A program made the position numbers and the translations under genes. Under the pieces are notes generated by a model. It searched no databases and had not been told where the DNA came from. It worked only from the letters and a program-made list of their open reading frames with translations. Below are positions 27,923 through 37,207 of a DNA stretch of 64,000 nucleotides, piece after piece. Every line of letters begins with the position of its first letter. The first letter of the stretch is position 1. The stretch is from Rhodococcoides kroppenstedtii (GTDB taxonomy: Bacteria; Actinomycetota; Actinomycetes; Mycobacteriales; Mycobacteriaceae), in the NCBI RefSeq assembly GCF_900111805.1, contig NZ_FOJN01000002.1, positions 248,001 to 312,000 on the forward strand, given 5' to 3'.

Positions 27923-28602
27923 CCGACGTTCTGCTCGCCGAAGACGACGAGGCCATCGCCGCACCACTGTCGCGGGCCCTCGGCCGCGAGGGCTACACCG
28001 TGACCGTCGAACGGACGGGTCCGGATGCGCTGGCGCGCGCACTGGGCGGCTCGTTCGACCTGCTGATCCTGGACCTCGGTCTGCCGGGGATGGACGGCCT
28101 CGAGGTGTGTCGTCAGATCCGCGCGTCGACCGCCGAGCTGGCCGTCCTCATGCTCACGGCCCGCACGGACGAGGTCGACTTCGTGGTCGGGCTCGACGCC
28201 GGCGCGGACGACTACGTCTCCAAGCCGTTCCGGTTGGCCGAACTGATGGCCCGTGTGCGCGCCCTGCTCCGCCGGCGCGGCCCCACCGCCGAGGACACCC
28301 CCATCGAGGTGGGCGGCCTGCGGCTCGAACCGGCCGCGCGCCGAGTCCTGTTGGACGGTACGGAGATCAGCCTGGCCAACAAGGAGTACGAGCTGCTGAA
28401 GATCCTTCTCGACCACGCCGGTCAGGTGGTCTCCCGCGAGACGATCCTGCGCGAGGTGTGGGGGGACGTGGAGCTGCGCGGCTCCAAGACTCTGGACATG
28501 CACATGTCCTGGCTGCGTCGGAAGATCGGTGACGAGGGGCCCGTCGCGGAGCGGCGCATCGCGACGGTGCGGGGCGTGGGTTTCCGCATCAACACGGACT
28601 GA
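27919..28602 (+). CDS. OmpR/PhoB-family response regulator
   Basis: A 227-residue two-component regulator. The receiver domain has the acidic pair at residues 9-10, phospho-acceptor Asp52 in LLILDLGLPGMDG, and SKPF with the conserved Lys near 102. The C-terminal winged helix (about 130-227) ends RRIATVRGVGFRIN. It is partnered with the kinase five bases downstream. Signal and targets are unknown. This pair is absent from the corresponding mycobacterial interval as I recall it, so it looks like a lineage-specific insertion into the birA operon. Confidence 0.94.
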   Translation: MTDVLLAEDDEAIAAPLSRALGREGYTVTVERTGPDALARALGGSFDLLILDLGLPGMDGLEVCRQIRASTAELAVLMLTARTDEVDFVVGLDAGADDYVSKPFRLAELMARVRALLRRRGPTAEDTPIEVGGLRLEPAARRVLLDGTEISLANKEYELLKILLDHAGQVVSRETILREVWGDVELRGSKTLDMHMSWLRRKIGDEGPVAERRIATVRGVGFRINTD

Positions 28603-28606
28603 TCCG

Positions 28607-29911
28607 ATGCGCCGCCGCCTCCTCCAGGCCATCCTCGCGGTGGTCATTCTCACCGGGCTGCTGCTGGGCATCCCGCTGACCTACACGGCCTGGCTCTGGG
28701 TCGAGGACTTCACCCGCGGTGACATGCGACTGCGTCTGGACCGTCTCGCCGCGGAGATCATCGAGCAGGAGGGCGGCGACGGTCGCGTCGACGGGCAGCT
28801 GGACACCACGTCGCTGCGGCTCGCGGTGCCCACCGGGGGCCGCCTCGAGGTGGTCTATCCGACGCCGGAGAATCCGGCGACGCGCGTCGACATCGGCCCC
28901 GCGTCCGTCGATCGACCCATCGAGGAGTCGCTGTCGATGGGCACGTCGGGATCGCTCCGTCTCGAGATCCCGTCGGCACAGATGCGGACCTCCCAGGCGC
29001 AGGCCGTCGGCGCCGTCGCCCTGGTGGTGCTGGCGTCGATCGCCGCGGGAACCGTCGTCGCGGTGCTCACCGCGCGACGTCTCGCCGACCCGCTGCAGCA
29101 GGTGGCCGGGCGCGCGGCGCGGCTGGCGGAGGGCGACTTCCGCAAGGACGCGACCCGCCACGGGATTCCCGAACTCGACCGGGTGTCCGACGTCCTCGAC
29201 TCCGCCACGGTCGAGATCGTGGGCCGGTTGCAGCGCGAGCACGCCCTGGTCGCGGACGTGTCCCACCAACTGCGCAGTCGATTGACCGCCGTGCGCTTGC
29301 GCCTCGACGAGCTGTCCGAGCATCCGGACCCCGAGGTGGTCACCGAGGCGAACGAGGCCATGGCCCAGGTGGATCGGCTGACCGATGCCATCGACGACCT
29401 GGTCCGGTCGTCGCGCGACGACGGGTCCGCCGGCGCCGCGGAGGTGGCCGTGCTGCCCGAACTGCAGGTGGTGGTGGAGGACTGGCGACGGACGTTCGAC
29501 GACGCCGGGCGCACCCTCACCCTCACCGGCGACCCCGCCCTGACGGCGTCCGTCACCGACACCCGGCTCAGAGAAGCCGTCTCGGTGCTCATCCACAACG
29601 CTCTCGACCACGGCGGCGGGGACTGCGTGGTCACGGTGCGCGCCGTCGGCGGCCGCGAACACCGCGAACCGACGGTGCGAGTGGACGTCGCCGATTCCGG
29701 TCCGGGTGTGTCCGACGAGCTCGCGCCGCACATCTTCGACCGCGGATTCTCCGGGGCCGGGTCCACCGGCGTCGGGCTCGCGCTGGCGCGGGCGTTGGTC
29801 GAGGCCGACGGTGGGCGGCTCGAGCTGCAACGACGGCGGCCGGCGATGTTCACGGTCTTCCTGCCCGCCACGACGCTCCGGGTCACGAGCCCGCCGGCGG
29901 AGCCGCGGTAG
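28607..29911 (+). CDS. Two-component sensor histidine kinase
   Basis: A 434-residue kinase with a short N-terminal membrane helix (about 7-30), a roughly 100-residue extracellular sensor, a second helix (133-157), a HAMP linker, the H box VSHQLRSRLT with His220, and an ATPase domain (N box HNALDHGGG, DSGPGVSDEL, GVGLALARALVEADGG). The H box has Arg where most kinases have Pro (HELRTPL); this form occurs in actinobacterial kinases. ATG 28607 is chosen. Sensor ligand unknown. Confidence 0.93.
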   Translation: MRRRLLQAILAVVILTGLLLGIPLTYTAWLWVEDFTRGDMRLRLDRLAAEIIEQEGGDGRVDGQLDTTSLRLAVPTGGRLEVVYPTPENPATRVDIGPASVDRPIEESLSMGTSGSLRLEIPSAQMRTSQAQAVGAVALVVLASIAAGTVVAVLTARRLADPLQQVAGRAARLAEGDFRKDATRHGIPELDRVSDVLDSATVEIVGRLQREHALVADVSHQLRSRLTAVRLRLDELSEHPDPEVVTEANEAMAQVDRLTDAIDDLVRSSRDDGSAGAAEVAVLPELQVVVEDWRRTFDDAGRTLTLTGDPALTASVTDTRLREAVSVLIHNALDHGGGDCVVTVRAVGGREHREPTVRVDVADSGPGVSDELAPHIFDRGFSGAGSTGVGLALARALVEADGGRLELQRRRPAMFTVFLPATTLRVTSPPAEPR

Positions 29912-30002
29912 GCGAGCGGCACCCCTGTTTCGATGCGGCGGCCCCAATCGGAGGCGCCGCTTCGGAACGCGGGCGCCGCTCGGCCCGGTGACGAATCCTG
30001 GC

Positions 30003-30608
30003 TCAGCTGTGACCCATGAACGGCGCCTGCTGGCCGTCGGGGTCGGCGTCGTCGAGAGCGTTCGGGTCGCGCGGGTTGCCGTGGTGGTCGAACTCGTCGA
30101 GGGGGTTGGCGATCACGCCGCGACCGTTCTCGTCGGGGAACGCGAACCGGCGCAGGGCCCAGAAGCGGAACGCCATCTGCAGCAGGTTGCCGATGATGTA
30201 GTTGAGGACGAAGTCGATGATCACCAGCGCGGTGAGGCTGGTGGCGCCTTCGCGAATGTCGAAGACGTTGTTGGCGATCCAGAGGGGCGCAGCTGCGAGG
30301 AGGACACCGACGCCGCTGATGGTGAAGAAGAGCAGGGCTTCGTGGTGGCGTTCACGTCCGCCGCGGTTCTTGAAGGACCACTCGCGGTTGAGGATGTAGC
30401 TGAGGATCGTGGCCAGCACGCCGGAGAGCACCTTGGCCACGACGGGCTTGGACTCGAGGACCGTCAGACTCAGGGAGTAGAAGATCGTCAGGTCGAACAC
30501 CATGGTGGTGGCGCCGACGATGGCGAACTTGATCAGTTCCGAGTGGCGCAGCGCGACATCCCTGAACGGTTGGGGAATGCTGGCTACCACACGATCCATC
30601 ACAGGCAC
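30003..30608 (-). CDS. GtrA-family membrane protein (polyprenyl-linked glycan flippase-like)
   Basis: A 201-residue protein with four hydrophobic helices (about residues 25-48, 55-75, 91-112, 124-145) in the GtrA arrangement: ELIKFAIVGATTMVFDLTIF first, YILNREWSFKNRG after the second, then a polar C-terminal tail with DEFDHHGNPRDP. GtrA proteins are linked to transfer or flipping of polyprenyl-phosphate sugars for wall polysaccharide. The mycobacterial purK/purE locus has a GtrA gene in the same place. The start is GTG 30608 or ATG 30599. Confidence 0.9.
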   Translation of the reverse strand: MPVMDRVVASIPQPFRDVALRHSELIKFAIVGATTMVFDLTIFYSLSLTVLESKPVVAKVLSGVLATILSYILNREWSFKNRGGRERHHEALLFFTISGVGVLLAAAPLWIANNVFDIREGATSLTALVIIDFVLNYIIGNLLQMAFRFWALRRFAFPDENGRGVIANPLDEFDHHGNPRDPNALDDADPDGQQAPFMGHS

Positions 30609-30710
30609 GATTGGTTAGTTTACGAACGGATCGGCGCGATCCCTAATCTTGCCACGCACGAATCCCGGCCCCGGTCCGTCGCGGGACGGCCTCGTGGAAC
30701 GATGTGGGCC

Positions 30711-31976
30711 GTGACGGAGAACCCGACGGAAGTCCCGCCCCGTGAGGAACCGCCCCGCGATCGCATGACGTCGATGCCGGTGGTCGCGATGGTCGGCGGG
30801 GGTCAGCTTGCCCGGATGACGCAGCAGGCGGCGATCGAACTGGGCCAGACGCTTCGGGTGTTGTCCGGCACCGCCGGCGAGCCCGCGGCGCGGGCGAGCG
30901 CCGACGTCGTCCTCGGGTCGCACACCGATCTGGCCGCGCTGCGCGAGGTCGCGCGCGGCGCCCACGCCCTCACCTTCGATCACGAGCACGTACCCACCGA
31001 GCACCTGGACACTCTCGTCGCCGAGGGCGTGAACGTGCAGCCGCCGCCGTCGGCGCTGGTGTTCGCGCAGGACAAGCTGAGGATGCGCGCTCGGCTGCGC
31101 GAGCTGGGGCTGCCGGTGCCGGACTTCGCACCGGTGACCTCCGAGGCCGACCTGACGAAGTTCGGCGAGGCCCACCAGTGGCAGGTCGTGATCAAGACGG
31201 TCCGCGGCGGGTACGACGGCCGCGGCGTCTGGCTTCCCGACACCGCCGACGAGGCGACCGCCGTGGTGCGCGAGCAACTCGCCGCGGGAGCGCCGCTCAT
31301 GGTCGAGCAGCGGGTGGAGATGGTCCGCGAACTGTCCGCGATGGTCGCGCGGTCGCCGTTCGGGCAGGGCGCCACGTGGCCGGTCGTGGAGACGGTGCAG
31401 CGCAAGGGTCAGTGCGCGGTGGCCGTCGCCCCCGCGCCCGGATTGTCCGACGACGCGGCCGCGGACGCTCAGAACATCGCGTTGCGAGTGGCCGCGGAAC
31501 TCGGCGTGGTCGGGGTCATGGCGGTGGAGATGTTCGAGAAGGCCGACGGCTCGGTGTCGATCAACGAACTCGCCATGCGCCCGCACAACTCGGGTCACTG
31601 GACGCAGGACGGCGCGCGGACCTCGCAGTTCGAGCAGCACCTGCGGGCCGTGCTGGACTACCCGCTGGGCGACTGCTCGCCGACGGCGCCGGTCACGGTC
31701 ATGGCCAACGTCCTCGGCGCGCCGGCCGAGCCCGAGCTGTCGATGGACGAACGCCTGCACCACTTGTTCGCCCGCATGCCGGACGCGAAGGTGCACCTCT
31801 ACGACAAGGGCGAGCGGCCCGATCGCAAGATCGGTCACGTGAACGTCGTCGGCGCACCCGGTGGGTCGCCCGACGATCCGGCGTACGTCGCCGACATCAG
31901 AGAACGCGCCGAGCGGGCCGCGCACTGGCTCTCGCACGGCGTGTGGACCGACGGATGGGACCCGCACCATGGCTGA
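30711..31976 (+). CDS. purK: 5-(Carboxyamino)imidazole ribonucleotide synthase
   Basis: A roughly 421-residue ATP-grasp enzyme converting AIR, bicarbonate and ATP to N5-CAIR in purine synthesis. [17 protein letters not shown] opens the N-terminal domain; [15 protein letters not shown] and [20 protein letters not shown] form the ATP-grasp core. GTG 30711 is a plausible start, ATG 30702 and 30765 are alternatives; no strong Shine-Dalgarno decides. Its stop overlaps purE by eight bases, giving purK-purE coupling. Confidence 0.95.
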   Translation: MTENPTEVPPREEPPRDRMTSMPVVAMVGGGQLARMTQQAAIELGQTLRVLSGTAGEPAARASADVVLGSHTDLAALREVARGAHALTFDHEHVPTEHLDTLVAEGVNVQPPPSALVFAQDKLRMRARLRELGLPVPDFAPVTSEADLTKFGEAHQWQVVIKTVRGGYDGRGVWLPDTADEATAVVREQLAAGAPLMVEQRVEMVRELSAMVARSPFGQGATWPVVETVQRKGQCAVAVAPAPGLSDDAAADAQNIALRVAAELGVVGVMAVEMFEKADGSVSINELAMRPHNSGHWTQDGARTSQFEQHLRAVLDYPLGDCSPTAPVTVMANVLGAPAEPELSMDERLHHLFARMPDAKVHLYDKGERPDRKIGHVNVVGAPGGSPDDPAYVADIRERAERAAHWLSHGVWTDGWDPHHG

Positions 31977-32484
31977 CAGCACCTCCACCGGCGCCCGGGT
32001 GGGCATCGTCATGGGCAGCGACTCGGACTGGCCCGTGATGGAGGCCGCCGCCGAGGCCGTGGCCGAGTTCGGCGTGCGCTTCGAGGTGGGCGTGGTCTCC
32101 GCCCACCGCACCCCGCAGCGGATGCTCGACTACGCCCGCGACGCCGCCGACCGCGGCATCGAGGTGATCGTCGCCGGCGCCGGGGGTGCGGCGCACCTGC
32201 CGGGCATGGTCGCCTCCGCGACGCCGCTGCCGGTGATCGGTGTGCCGGTGCCCCTGAAGTATCTCGACGGCATGGACTCGTTGCTGTCGATCGTGCAGAT
32301 GCCCGCGGGCGTGCCGGTGGCCACCGTGTCCATCGGCGGCGCGCGGAACGCCGGTCTGCTCGCGGTGCGCATCCTCGGTGCGTCGGATCCCGCCCTGCGC
32401 GGGCGGATGGCGGACTTCCAGCGCGGCCTCGAGCAGATGGTGCTCGACAAGGACGAGGCCCTGCGGCGATCCCTGCTCGGATGA
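31969..32484 (+). CDS. purE: N5-CAIR mutase, catalytic subunit
   Basis: A 171-residue class I PurE converting N5-CAIR to [18 protein letters not shown] binds the phosphate, [10 protein letters not shown] carries the conserved His, and [14 protein letters not shown] the mobile loop. ATG 31969 lies within the end of purK. The product acts directly on the PurK product. Its stop overlaps the start of the small HExxH protein. Confidence 0.97.
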   Translation: MADSTSTGARVGIVMGSDSDWPVMEAAAEAVAEFGVRFEVGVVSAHRTPQRMLDYARDAADRGIEVIVAGAGGAAHLPGMVASATPLPVIGVPVPLKYLDGMDSLLSIVQMPAGVPVATVSIGGARNAGLLAVRILGASDPALRGRMADFQRGLEQMVLDKDEALRRSLLG

Positions 32485-32897
32485 CCGCTCCGCTGCGGGT
32501 GCCCCGGGAGACCGTCCGCGCGGTGTCGCGCGGCAGCCGCCAGGTGGCGTTCGCGACGCGGGTGGCGCTGCTGTGGGGCGCCCTGTGGGGCGGCCGGGTC
32601 GAGTGGGACCGGGAGTCGGCACTGCTGATCTGCCACGGCATGCGGACCGGCTACGGCCGCGGCGGTACCTGCGTCGGTGCGGTCTTCCTGACCGGGCCCG
32701 TGACGCCGGGACGCGCCCTCGCCGACCCCCGGCGGCGGCGGGCGCTGCTCACGCACGAGGCCGTCCACGCCGAGCAATGGCGTCGACACGGGGTGCTGTT
32801 CGCCCTCCGCTACCTCGTCGAGGAGGTGCGCCGACCGGGACCGGCCAACCGCTTCGAGATCGAGGCCGGGCTGTCCGACGGCGGCTACCGGCCGTAG
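32481..32897 (+). CDS. Small protein with HExxH zincin-like motif
   Basis: A 138-residue protein of unrecognised family. The motif [10 protein letters not shown] near residues 93-102 is a zinc-metallopeptidase-type HExxH. The N-terminus is basic; a hydrophobic stretch WGALWGG near residue 32 is short. ATG 32481 overlaps the purE stop, so it is coexpressed with purK-purE, but no functional link is obvious. Whether it is an enzyme or a DUF4157-like domain carrying the motif is open. Confidence 0.75.
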   Translation: MTAPLRVPRETVRAVSRGSRQVAFATRVALLWGALWGGRVEWDRESALLICHGMRTGYGRGGTCVGAVFLTGPVTPGRALADPRRRRALLTHEAVHAEQWRRHGVLFALRYLVEEVRRPGPANRFEIEAGLSDGGYRP

Positions 32898-32910
32898 ACG
32901 CGCTCGCCCG

Positions 32911-33627
32911 TCACGCCGGGTAGGACGCGGTGACCTTCTCCGTCGTCCGCCGACGCTCCTGCGCGGCCGGATCGGCGTTCGACACTTGGACCAGCGACGC
33001 ACCGGCCGCCAGCACGGCGACGAGTCCGTCGACGACGGCGTCCGCGTCCGGCCACGAAGCCGTCGACAGGACCCGGCTCGACGCGTCCCACGAGCGATCC
33101 GCCGCGCGTCGTCGAGCGTCGCCCAGGACGTCGGCCGCGCTTCGTCCGGCGAGGGCGGGACCGGTGCCCGACGGCGTGAAGGCGTCGCCGTGCACACGCA
33201 CCGCCGTCGCGTAGTCGGTGACTCCGATCGGCAGATCCGGGACCGGACGCCCGAAGGGGTCGAGGGAGAGCGCCGCGACCTCGCTCTCGTCGGCGTCGTC
33301 GAGACCGGCGGCGGTCACCAGCGCCACGGTGGTGGCGGTGCCGTCGGCCGCGCCGACGACGGTGTGCGCGCCCGCCCACCAGGCTCCGAGCAGGACGGCG
33401 GCGGTCTGCCAGTGCGCCGGCAGGTCGACGCGCACGGCGTCACCGGGGGCCACGCCCAGCTCGTCGCGGAGGAAGTTCGCCGTCTTCGCGGCCCAGTTGG
33501 CCAACGTCAGGGCGGACAGCTCGATGCGCTCGCCGGTGGCGTCGTCGTAGTACGTGACGCGCGGGCCGGCGGGGTCGGCCCCCAGAATCGGGGTGAGCAG
33601 CAGGTCGGTCAGGGTGGGGTCGATCAC
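32911..33627 (-). CDS. TIGR03089 family protein (AMP-ligase-like N-terminal region)
   Basis: A 238-residue protein of an actinobacterial family that resembles the N-terminal part of AMP-binding acyl-CoA synthetases: YDDATGERIELSALTLANW and AAVLLGAWWAGAHTVVG. The ATP-binding P-loop and the rest of the adenylating domain are absent, so it cannot adenylate by itself. GTG 33627 is the start. The gene follows the LCP gene on the same strand with a 49-bp gap containing a 12-nt tandem repeat. Function unknown. Confidence 0.88.
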   Translation of the reverse strand: MIDPTLTDLLLTPILGADPAGPRVTYYDDATGERIELSALTLANWAAKTANFLRDELGVAPGDAVRVDLPAHWQTAAVLLGAWWAGAHTVVGAADGTATTVALVTAAGLDDADESEVAALSLDPFGRPVPDLPIGVTDYATAVRVHGDAFTPSGTGPALAGRSAADVLGDARRRAADRSWDASSRVLSTASWPDADAVVDGLVAVLAAGASLVQVSNADPAAQERRRTTEKVTASYPA

Positions 33628-33655
33628 GGGACGTCGCTCCTCCGTTCGAGCACCA

Positions 33656-33691
33656 GTTCACGCACTGGTGCACGCACTAGTTCACGCACTG
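33656..33691. repeat. 12-nt tandem repeat (three units) across the LCP stop codon
   Basis: Units start at 33656, 33668 and 33680. On the minus strand they read QCVN, then stop-CVH, then QCVN, so the last four codons of the LCP gene are copied with small changes past its stop (33677-33679). Confidence 0.88.
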
Positions 33692-35305
33692 GGGTCCGGT
33701 GGATCCGGCGTCGATCGGGTCGGCCGCGACGGGAGCCGGAGTCGGTGCATCGCCCGCCGAGGTCACGCCGGTGATGGCGGAGCTCGGCGTGCCGGTGCCC
33801 GAGTAGTCCGACGCCAGCACGATGCGGACCGTGCCCGACGGCAACGAGTCGTCGACGGCCGTCGACGTCGCACCGACACGCGCGGCGACGGCCTTCGCGG
33901 CGTCGTCGTCGGACGCTCCGGCGTACACGGTGGTCGTGTCGACCGACTCGCCCTCGTTGTTGCCGACGTCGCCCGTCCGAAAGCCCTCGGCCCCCAGCGT
34001 CGACGACACCGACGACGCCAGGCCGCTGATTCCCGAATCGTTGGCGACGTCCACCGTGACCGTCGACGGGTCGATCTGCGGAACGTCCGGGGCGTCGGGA
34101 TCGGTGGCGGGAGGGGCGTCGTCGCCGAGCAGTCCCCGGACCCAGTTCTGCACCTCGGTGGGGTCGACCGCGACGATGGACTCGCCGTAGTCGGTCATGC
34201 CGTTGATGTCGGCGACGGGGATGGTCTCGAAGGTGACGTTGCCGCCCGCGAGGTTCTGCAGGTTGGTCGCGAACTGCAACACGTCCCAGTCGTCGTCGAG
34301 GACCACGGACCGCGAGACGGCGTTCGACAGTTGGCCGAGGGTTCCGGGATTGCTCAGGGTGCCGGCGCTGAGCACCTTGCGCACCAGCGACGCCATGAAC
34401 ACCTGCTGACGGACGATGCGGTCGAGGTCGCCGCGCGGGAGATCGTGCCGTTGCCGGACGAAGCTGAGCGCGTCGGACCCGTTCAGGGTCTGCTCGCCGG
34501 CCGGGAAGTTCGCGCCCGACAGGGGTTCGTCCACCGGGGCGTTCAGGCAGACGTCGACACCGCCCACGGCGTCGGTCAGCAGCACGAACCCGAGCAGACC
34601 CACCTCGGCGTAGTGGTCGACGGTCACCCCGGTCAGTCCGGCGACCGCGGACACGAGCGCTTCCCGGCCGGCCTGGGTGGATTCGCGATCGGCCTCGTCG
34701 TCGGGCACCCCGCTCTGAACGAGCTCGAGGCGCTTCTCTTCCTTGGTGGCCCCGTAGGCGGCGTTGATCTTGCTGTTGCCGAGACCGGGGACCGCCACGT
34801 AGGAATCGCGGGGGATCGAGATCGCCGTCGCCGAGGATCCGTCGTTGGGCACCCGAATGAGCAGGATCGTGTCGGTGTTGTTCGCCACTTCCTCGCCGGC
34901 GCGGAGCGAGGCGAGCTCGCTCGCCGAGAGCGGGTTGCCGTGGGCGTCGGTACGGCTGTCGGTGCCGACCATGAGGATGTCCACCGCGCCGTCGGCGGCG
35001 CCGCCGAGACCGAGGTCGGAGACCGTCGCGAGGTTGCTGCGCAGGGAGTCGACGCTGCGCCACGCCACGCCCGTCACCAGCAACGCGGCCGCAGACAGCG
35101 AGGCGACGGCGATGCGTCCCCACGGCCGGCCGGGGGTCGCGGGGGAGCGGTGACGCGTGCGCGACGACGGGCGACGGCCGGCGCCGGAGTTCGGGGCGCG
35201 GCCGTCGGTGCCCGGTCGGCGTGCGCCGAGCCGGGTGGCGTCGCGGCCTGTCGCGGATTCGTGGCGACCGCGCGGCGTCCCGGGGTTCGTCACAGAATCC
35301 GTCAC
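33677..35305 (-). CDS. LytR-CpsA-Psr (LCP) family glycopolymer ligase with LytR_C domain
   Basis: A 542-residue membrane-anchored enzyme that joins arabinogalactan or other polymers to peptidoglycan. A basic cytoplasmic N-terminus is followed by one membrane helix at about 66-83. The LCP domain has MVGTDSRTD near 113, AISIPRDSYV near 165 and LPRGDLDRIVRQQ near 300. The LytR_C domain occupies about 390-505 (VDVANDSGISGLASSV). The C-terminus is Ala/Pro-rich. GTG 35305 starts the gene, divergent from rmlD by 68 bp, consistent with joint control of wall assembly genes. Confidence 0.94.
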   Translation of the reverse strand: MTDSVTNPGTPRGRHESATGRDATRLGARRPGTDGRAPNSGAGRRPSSRTRHRSPATPGRPWGRIAVASLSAAALLVTGVAWRSVDSLRSNLATVSDLGLGGAADGAVDILMVGTDSRTDAHGNPLSASELASLRAGEEVANNTDTILLIRVPNDGSSATAISIPRDSYVAVPGLGNSKINAAYGATKEEKRLELVQSGVPDDEADRESTQAGREALVSAVAGLTGVTVDHYAEVGLLGFVLLTDAVGGVDVCLNAPVDEPLSGANFPAGEQTLNGSDALSFVRQRHDLPRGDLDRIVRQQVFMASLVRKVLSAGTLSNPGTLGQLSNAVSRSVVLDDDWDVLQFATNLQNLAGGNVTFETIPVADINGMTDYGESIVAVDPTEVQNWVRGLLGDDAPPATDPDAPDVPQIDPSTVTVDVANDSGISGLASSVSSTLGAEGFRTGDVGNNEGESVDTTTVYAGASDDDAAKAVAARVGATSTAVDDSLPSGTVRIVLASDYSGTGTPSSAITGVTSAGDAPTPAPVAADPIDAGSTGPQCVN

Positions 35306-35373
35306 CGGTCCAGGCTAACGGCCCCGCCGCGGTGGTCCGCGCAAGCCGCGGCGGCGTGCCACACTCTTGGCCT

Positions 35374-36258
35374 GTGACCCCAACCGCACCCGTCCGTCCG
35401 ATCGTCGTCACCGGAGCGGCCGGTCAGCTGGGGCGGCAGGTGGTTGCGCGCAGCGGCGGCGCGGCGGTGGGGTACGGGTCGAGCGAGCTCGACATCACCG
35501 ACCCGTCGTCGATCGCCGCCGCGATCACCGGCGAGTGCGTGGTGATCAACTGCGCCGCCCACACGGCGGTGGACGCGGCCGAGACGGACGTCGACGCTGC
35601 CGAGGAACTGAACGTCCGCGGCCCGCGGCTGTTGGCCGAGCGGTGCGCCGAGGTGGGGGCGCAGCTGCTGCACGTCTCCACCGACTACGTGTTCCCCGGT
35701 GACGCCCGGACGCCGTACGAGCCGAGCGACCCGACGGGCCCACGCACGGTCTACGGCCGCACCAAGCTGGCGGGAGAGCGGGCCGTCCTGGCGGCCTTGC
35801 CCGGCGCGACCGTGGTGCGGACGGCCTGGGTGTACACGGGCGTCGGCTCCGACTTCGTGGCGACGATGCTGCGGCTCGAACGGGAGCGCGACACCGTGTC
35901 GGTGGTGAGCGATCAGGTCGGGTCCCCGACGTACGCGGCCGATCTGGCGGTGGGACTGATCGAGGCTGCGGGTACCGTCGGCACCCTGCCGTCCGTGCTG
36001 CACGCGGCCGGCGGTGGGTCGGCGTCCTGGTTCGACCTCGCGCGCGCGGCCTTCGCCGGTGTCGGGGCCGACCCCGACCGGGTGGCACCCTGTTCGAGCG
36101 ACGCCTTCCCGCGGCCGGCCCCCCGCCCGGCCTACTCGGTGCTCTCGCCGCAGTCCTGGATCGGCGCCGGTCTGACGCCGCTGCGTCCGTGGCGGGACGC
36201 GCTGGACGCCGCGCTCGCCGCTCGGGCGGACGAGAGCGGTCGGTTCGGCGGCCGATAG
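35374..36258 (+). CDS. rmlD: dTDP-4-dehydrorhamnose reductase
   Basis: A 294-residue NADPH-dependent SDR reductase completing dTDP-L-rhamnose, the donor for the arabinogalactan linkage unit. IVVTGAAGQLGRQVV binds cofactor, HVSTDYVFPGDA carries substrate residues, and YGRTKLAGE holds the catalytic Tyr-xxx-Lys. GTG 35374 is preceded by no strong ribosome site. wbbL starts two bases after its stop. Confidence 0.95.
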   Translation: MTPTAPVRPIVVTGAAGQLGRQVVARSGGAAVGYGSSELDITDPSSIAAAITGECVVINCAAHTAVDAAETDVDAAEELNVRGPRLLAERCAEVGAQLLHVSTDYVFPGDARTPYEPSDPTGPRTVYGRTKLAGERAVLAALPGATVVRTAWVYTGVGSDFVATMLRLERERDTVSVVSDQVGSPTYAADLAVGLIEAAGTVGTLPSVLHAAGGGSASWFDLARAAFAGVGADPDRVAPCSSDAFPRPAPRPAYSVLSPQSWIGAGLTPLRPWRDALDAALAARADESGRFGGR

Positions 36259-36259
36259 G

Positions 36260-37201
36260 GTGACCGGCGTGAACGCCCCTCTCGCCGTCGTGACGGTCAC
36301 CTACTCGCCCGGCGAGCACCTGCGTACGTTTCTCGACAGTCTCGCGGCGGCCACCACCCGACCGGTCACGGTCCTGCTGGCGGACAACGGGTCCACCGAC
36401 GGGGCGCCCGAGGCCGCGGCGGACGAGCGCGAGAACGTGCGCCTGGTCCGTACGGGGGAGAACATCGGGTACGGCGGTGCCGCCAATCGCGCTGTGGCCC
36501 TGACGGACCCGGCGGCCGAGTTCGTCATGGTGGTCAACCCCGACGTGCGCTGGTCGCCCGGATCCATCGACGCGTTGCTCGCGGCCGCGGAGCGGTGGCC
36601 ACGTGCGGGCTCGCTGGGTCCCCGCATCCTGGAGCCGGACGGTTCGCGCTACCCGTCGGCCCGTCGGGTGCCCGACCTGACCTCCGGGTCGCTGCACGCG
36701 ATCCTCGGCTCGGTGTGGCCGACCAACCCGTGGACGCAGCGGTACCGGCAGGACACCGACGCCGTGGACGAGCGCCCCGTCGGCTGGTTGTCCGGCTCCT
36801 GTCTGCTGTTGCGTCGCGTGGCGTTCGACTCCGTGGGCGGGTTCGACTCCCGCTACTTCATGTACATGGAGGACGTCGACCTCGGCGACCGGTTGGGCCG
36901 GGCCGGCTGGCTCAACGTCTACGTGCCGGACGCCGTCGTCACCCACGCGAAAGGTCATGCGGCGGGCCGTCATCCGGAGTCGATGCTTCCGGCGCACCAC
37001 GAGAGCGCCTATCGCTTCCAGGCGGATCGTCATCCCGCGCCGTGGCAGGCCCCCCTGCGCGGGGTACTCCGGCTCGGTCTGGCGGTGCGCTCGCGCATCG
37101 TCGTGGCATCCGCGTTACGCCGCCGCGACGGGGCCGATGGGGTACCGGGGGACGACGCACCACACACGCAGGTCGGGACCGGCGAACGACGAGAGAGGTA
37201 G
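36260..37201 (+). CDS. wbbL: Rhamnosyltransferase of the arabinogalactan linker
   Basis: A 313-residue GT2 enzyme expected to add L-rhamnose to GlcNAc-PP-decaprenyl. VVTVTYSPGEHLRTFLDSLA opens the fold, VMVVNPDVRWSPGS holds the DxD-like site near residue 98, GWLSGSCLLLRR lies near 175 and the ED motif is YMEDVDLGDRLGR near 202. GTG 36260 or 36269 may start it. It lies between rmlD, which makes its donor, and manC. The characterised homologue is essential in mycobacteria. Confidence 0.93.
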   Translation: MTGVNAPLAVVTVTYSPGEHLRTFLDSLAAATTRPVTVLLADNGSTDGAPEAAADERENVRLVRTGENIGYGGAANRAVALTDPAAEFVMVVNPDVRWSPGSIDALLAAAERWPRAGSLGPRILEPDGSRYPSARRVPDLTSGSLHAILGSVWPTNPWTQRYRQDTDAVDERPVGWLSGSCLLLRRVAFDSVGGFDSRYFMYMEDVDLGDRLGRAGWLNVYVPDAVVTHAKGHAAGRHPESMLPAHHESAYRFQADRHPAPWQAPLRGVLRLGLAVRSRIVVASALRRRDGADGVPGDDAPHTQVGTGERRER

Positions 37202-37207
37202 GACGCG

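Noticed and set aside
29912..30002. Terminator between the kinase and gtrA
   Set aside because: GAGCGGC (29914) can pair with GCCGCTC (29975), but the stem is distant and interrupted, so no confident call.
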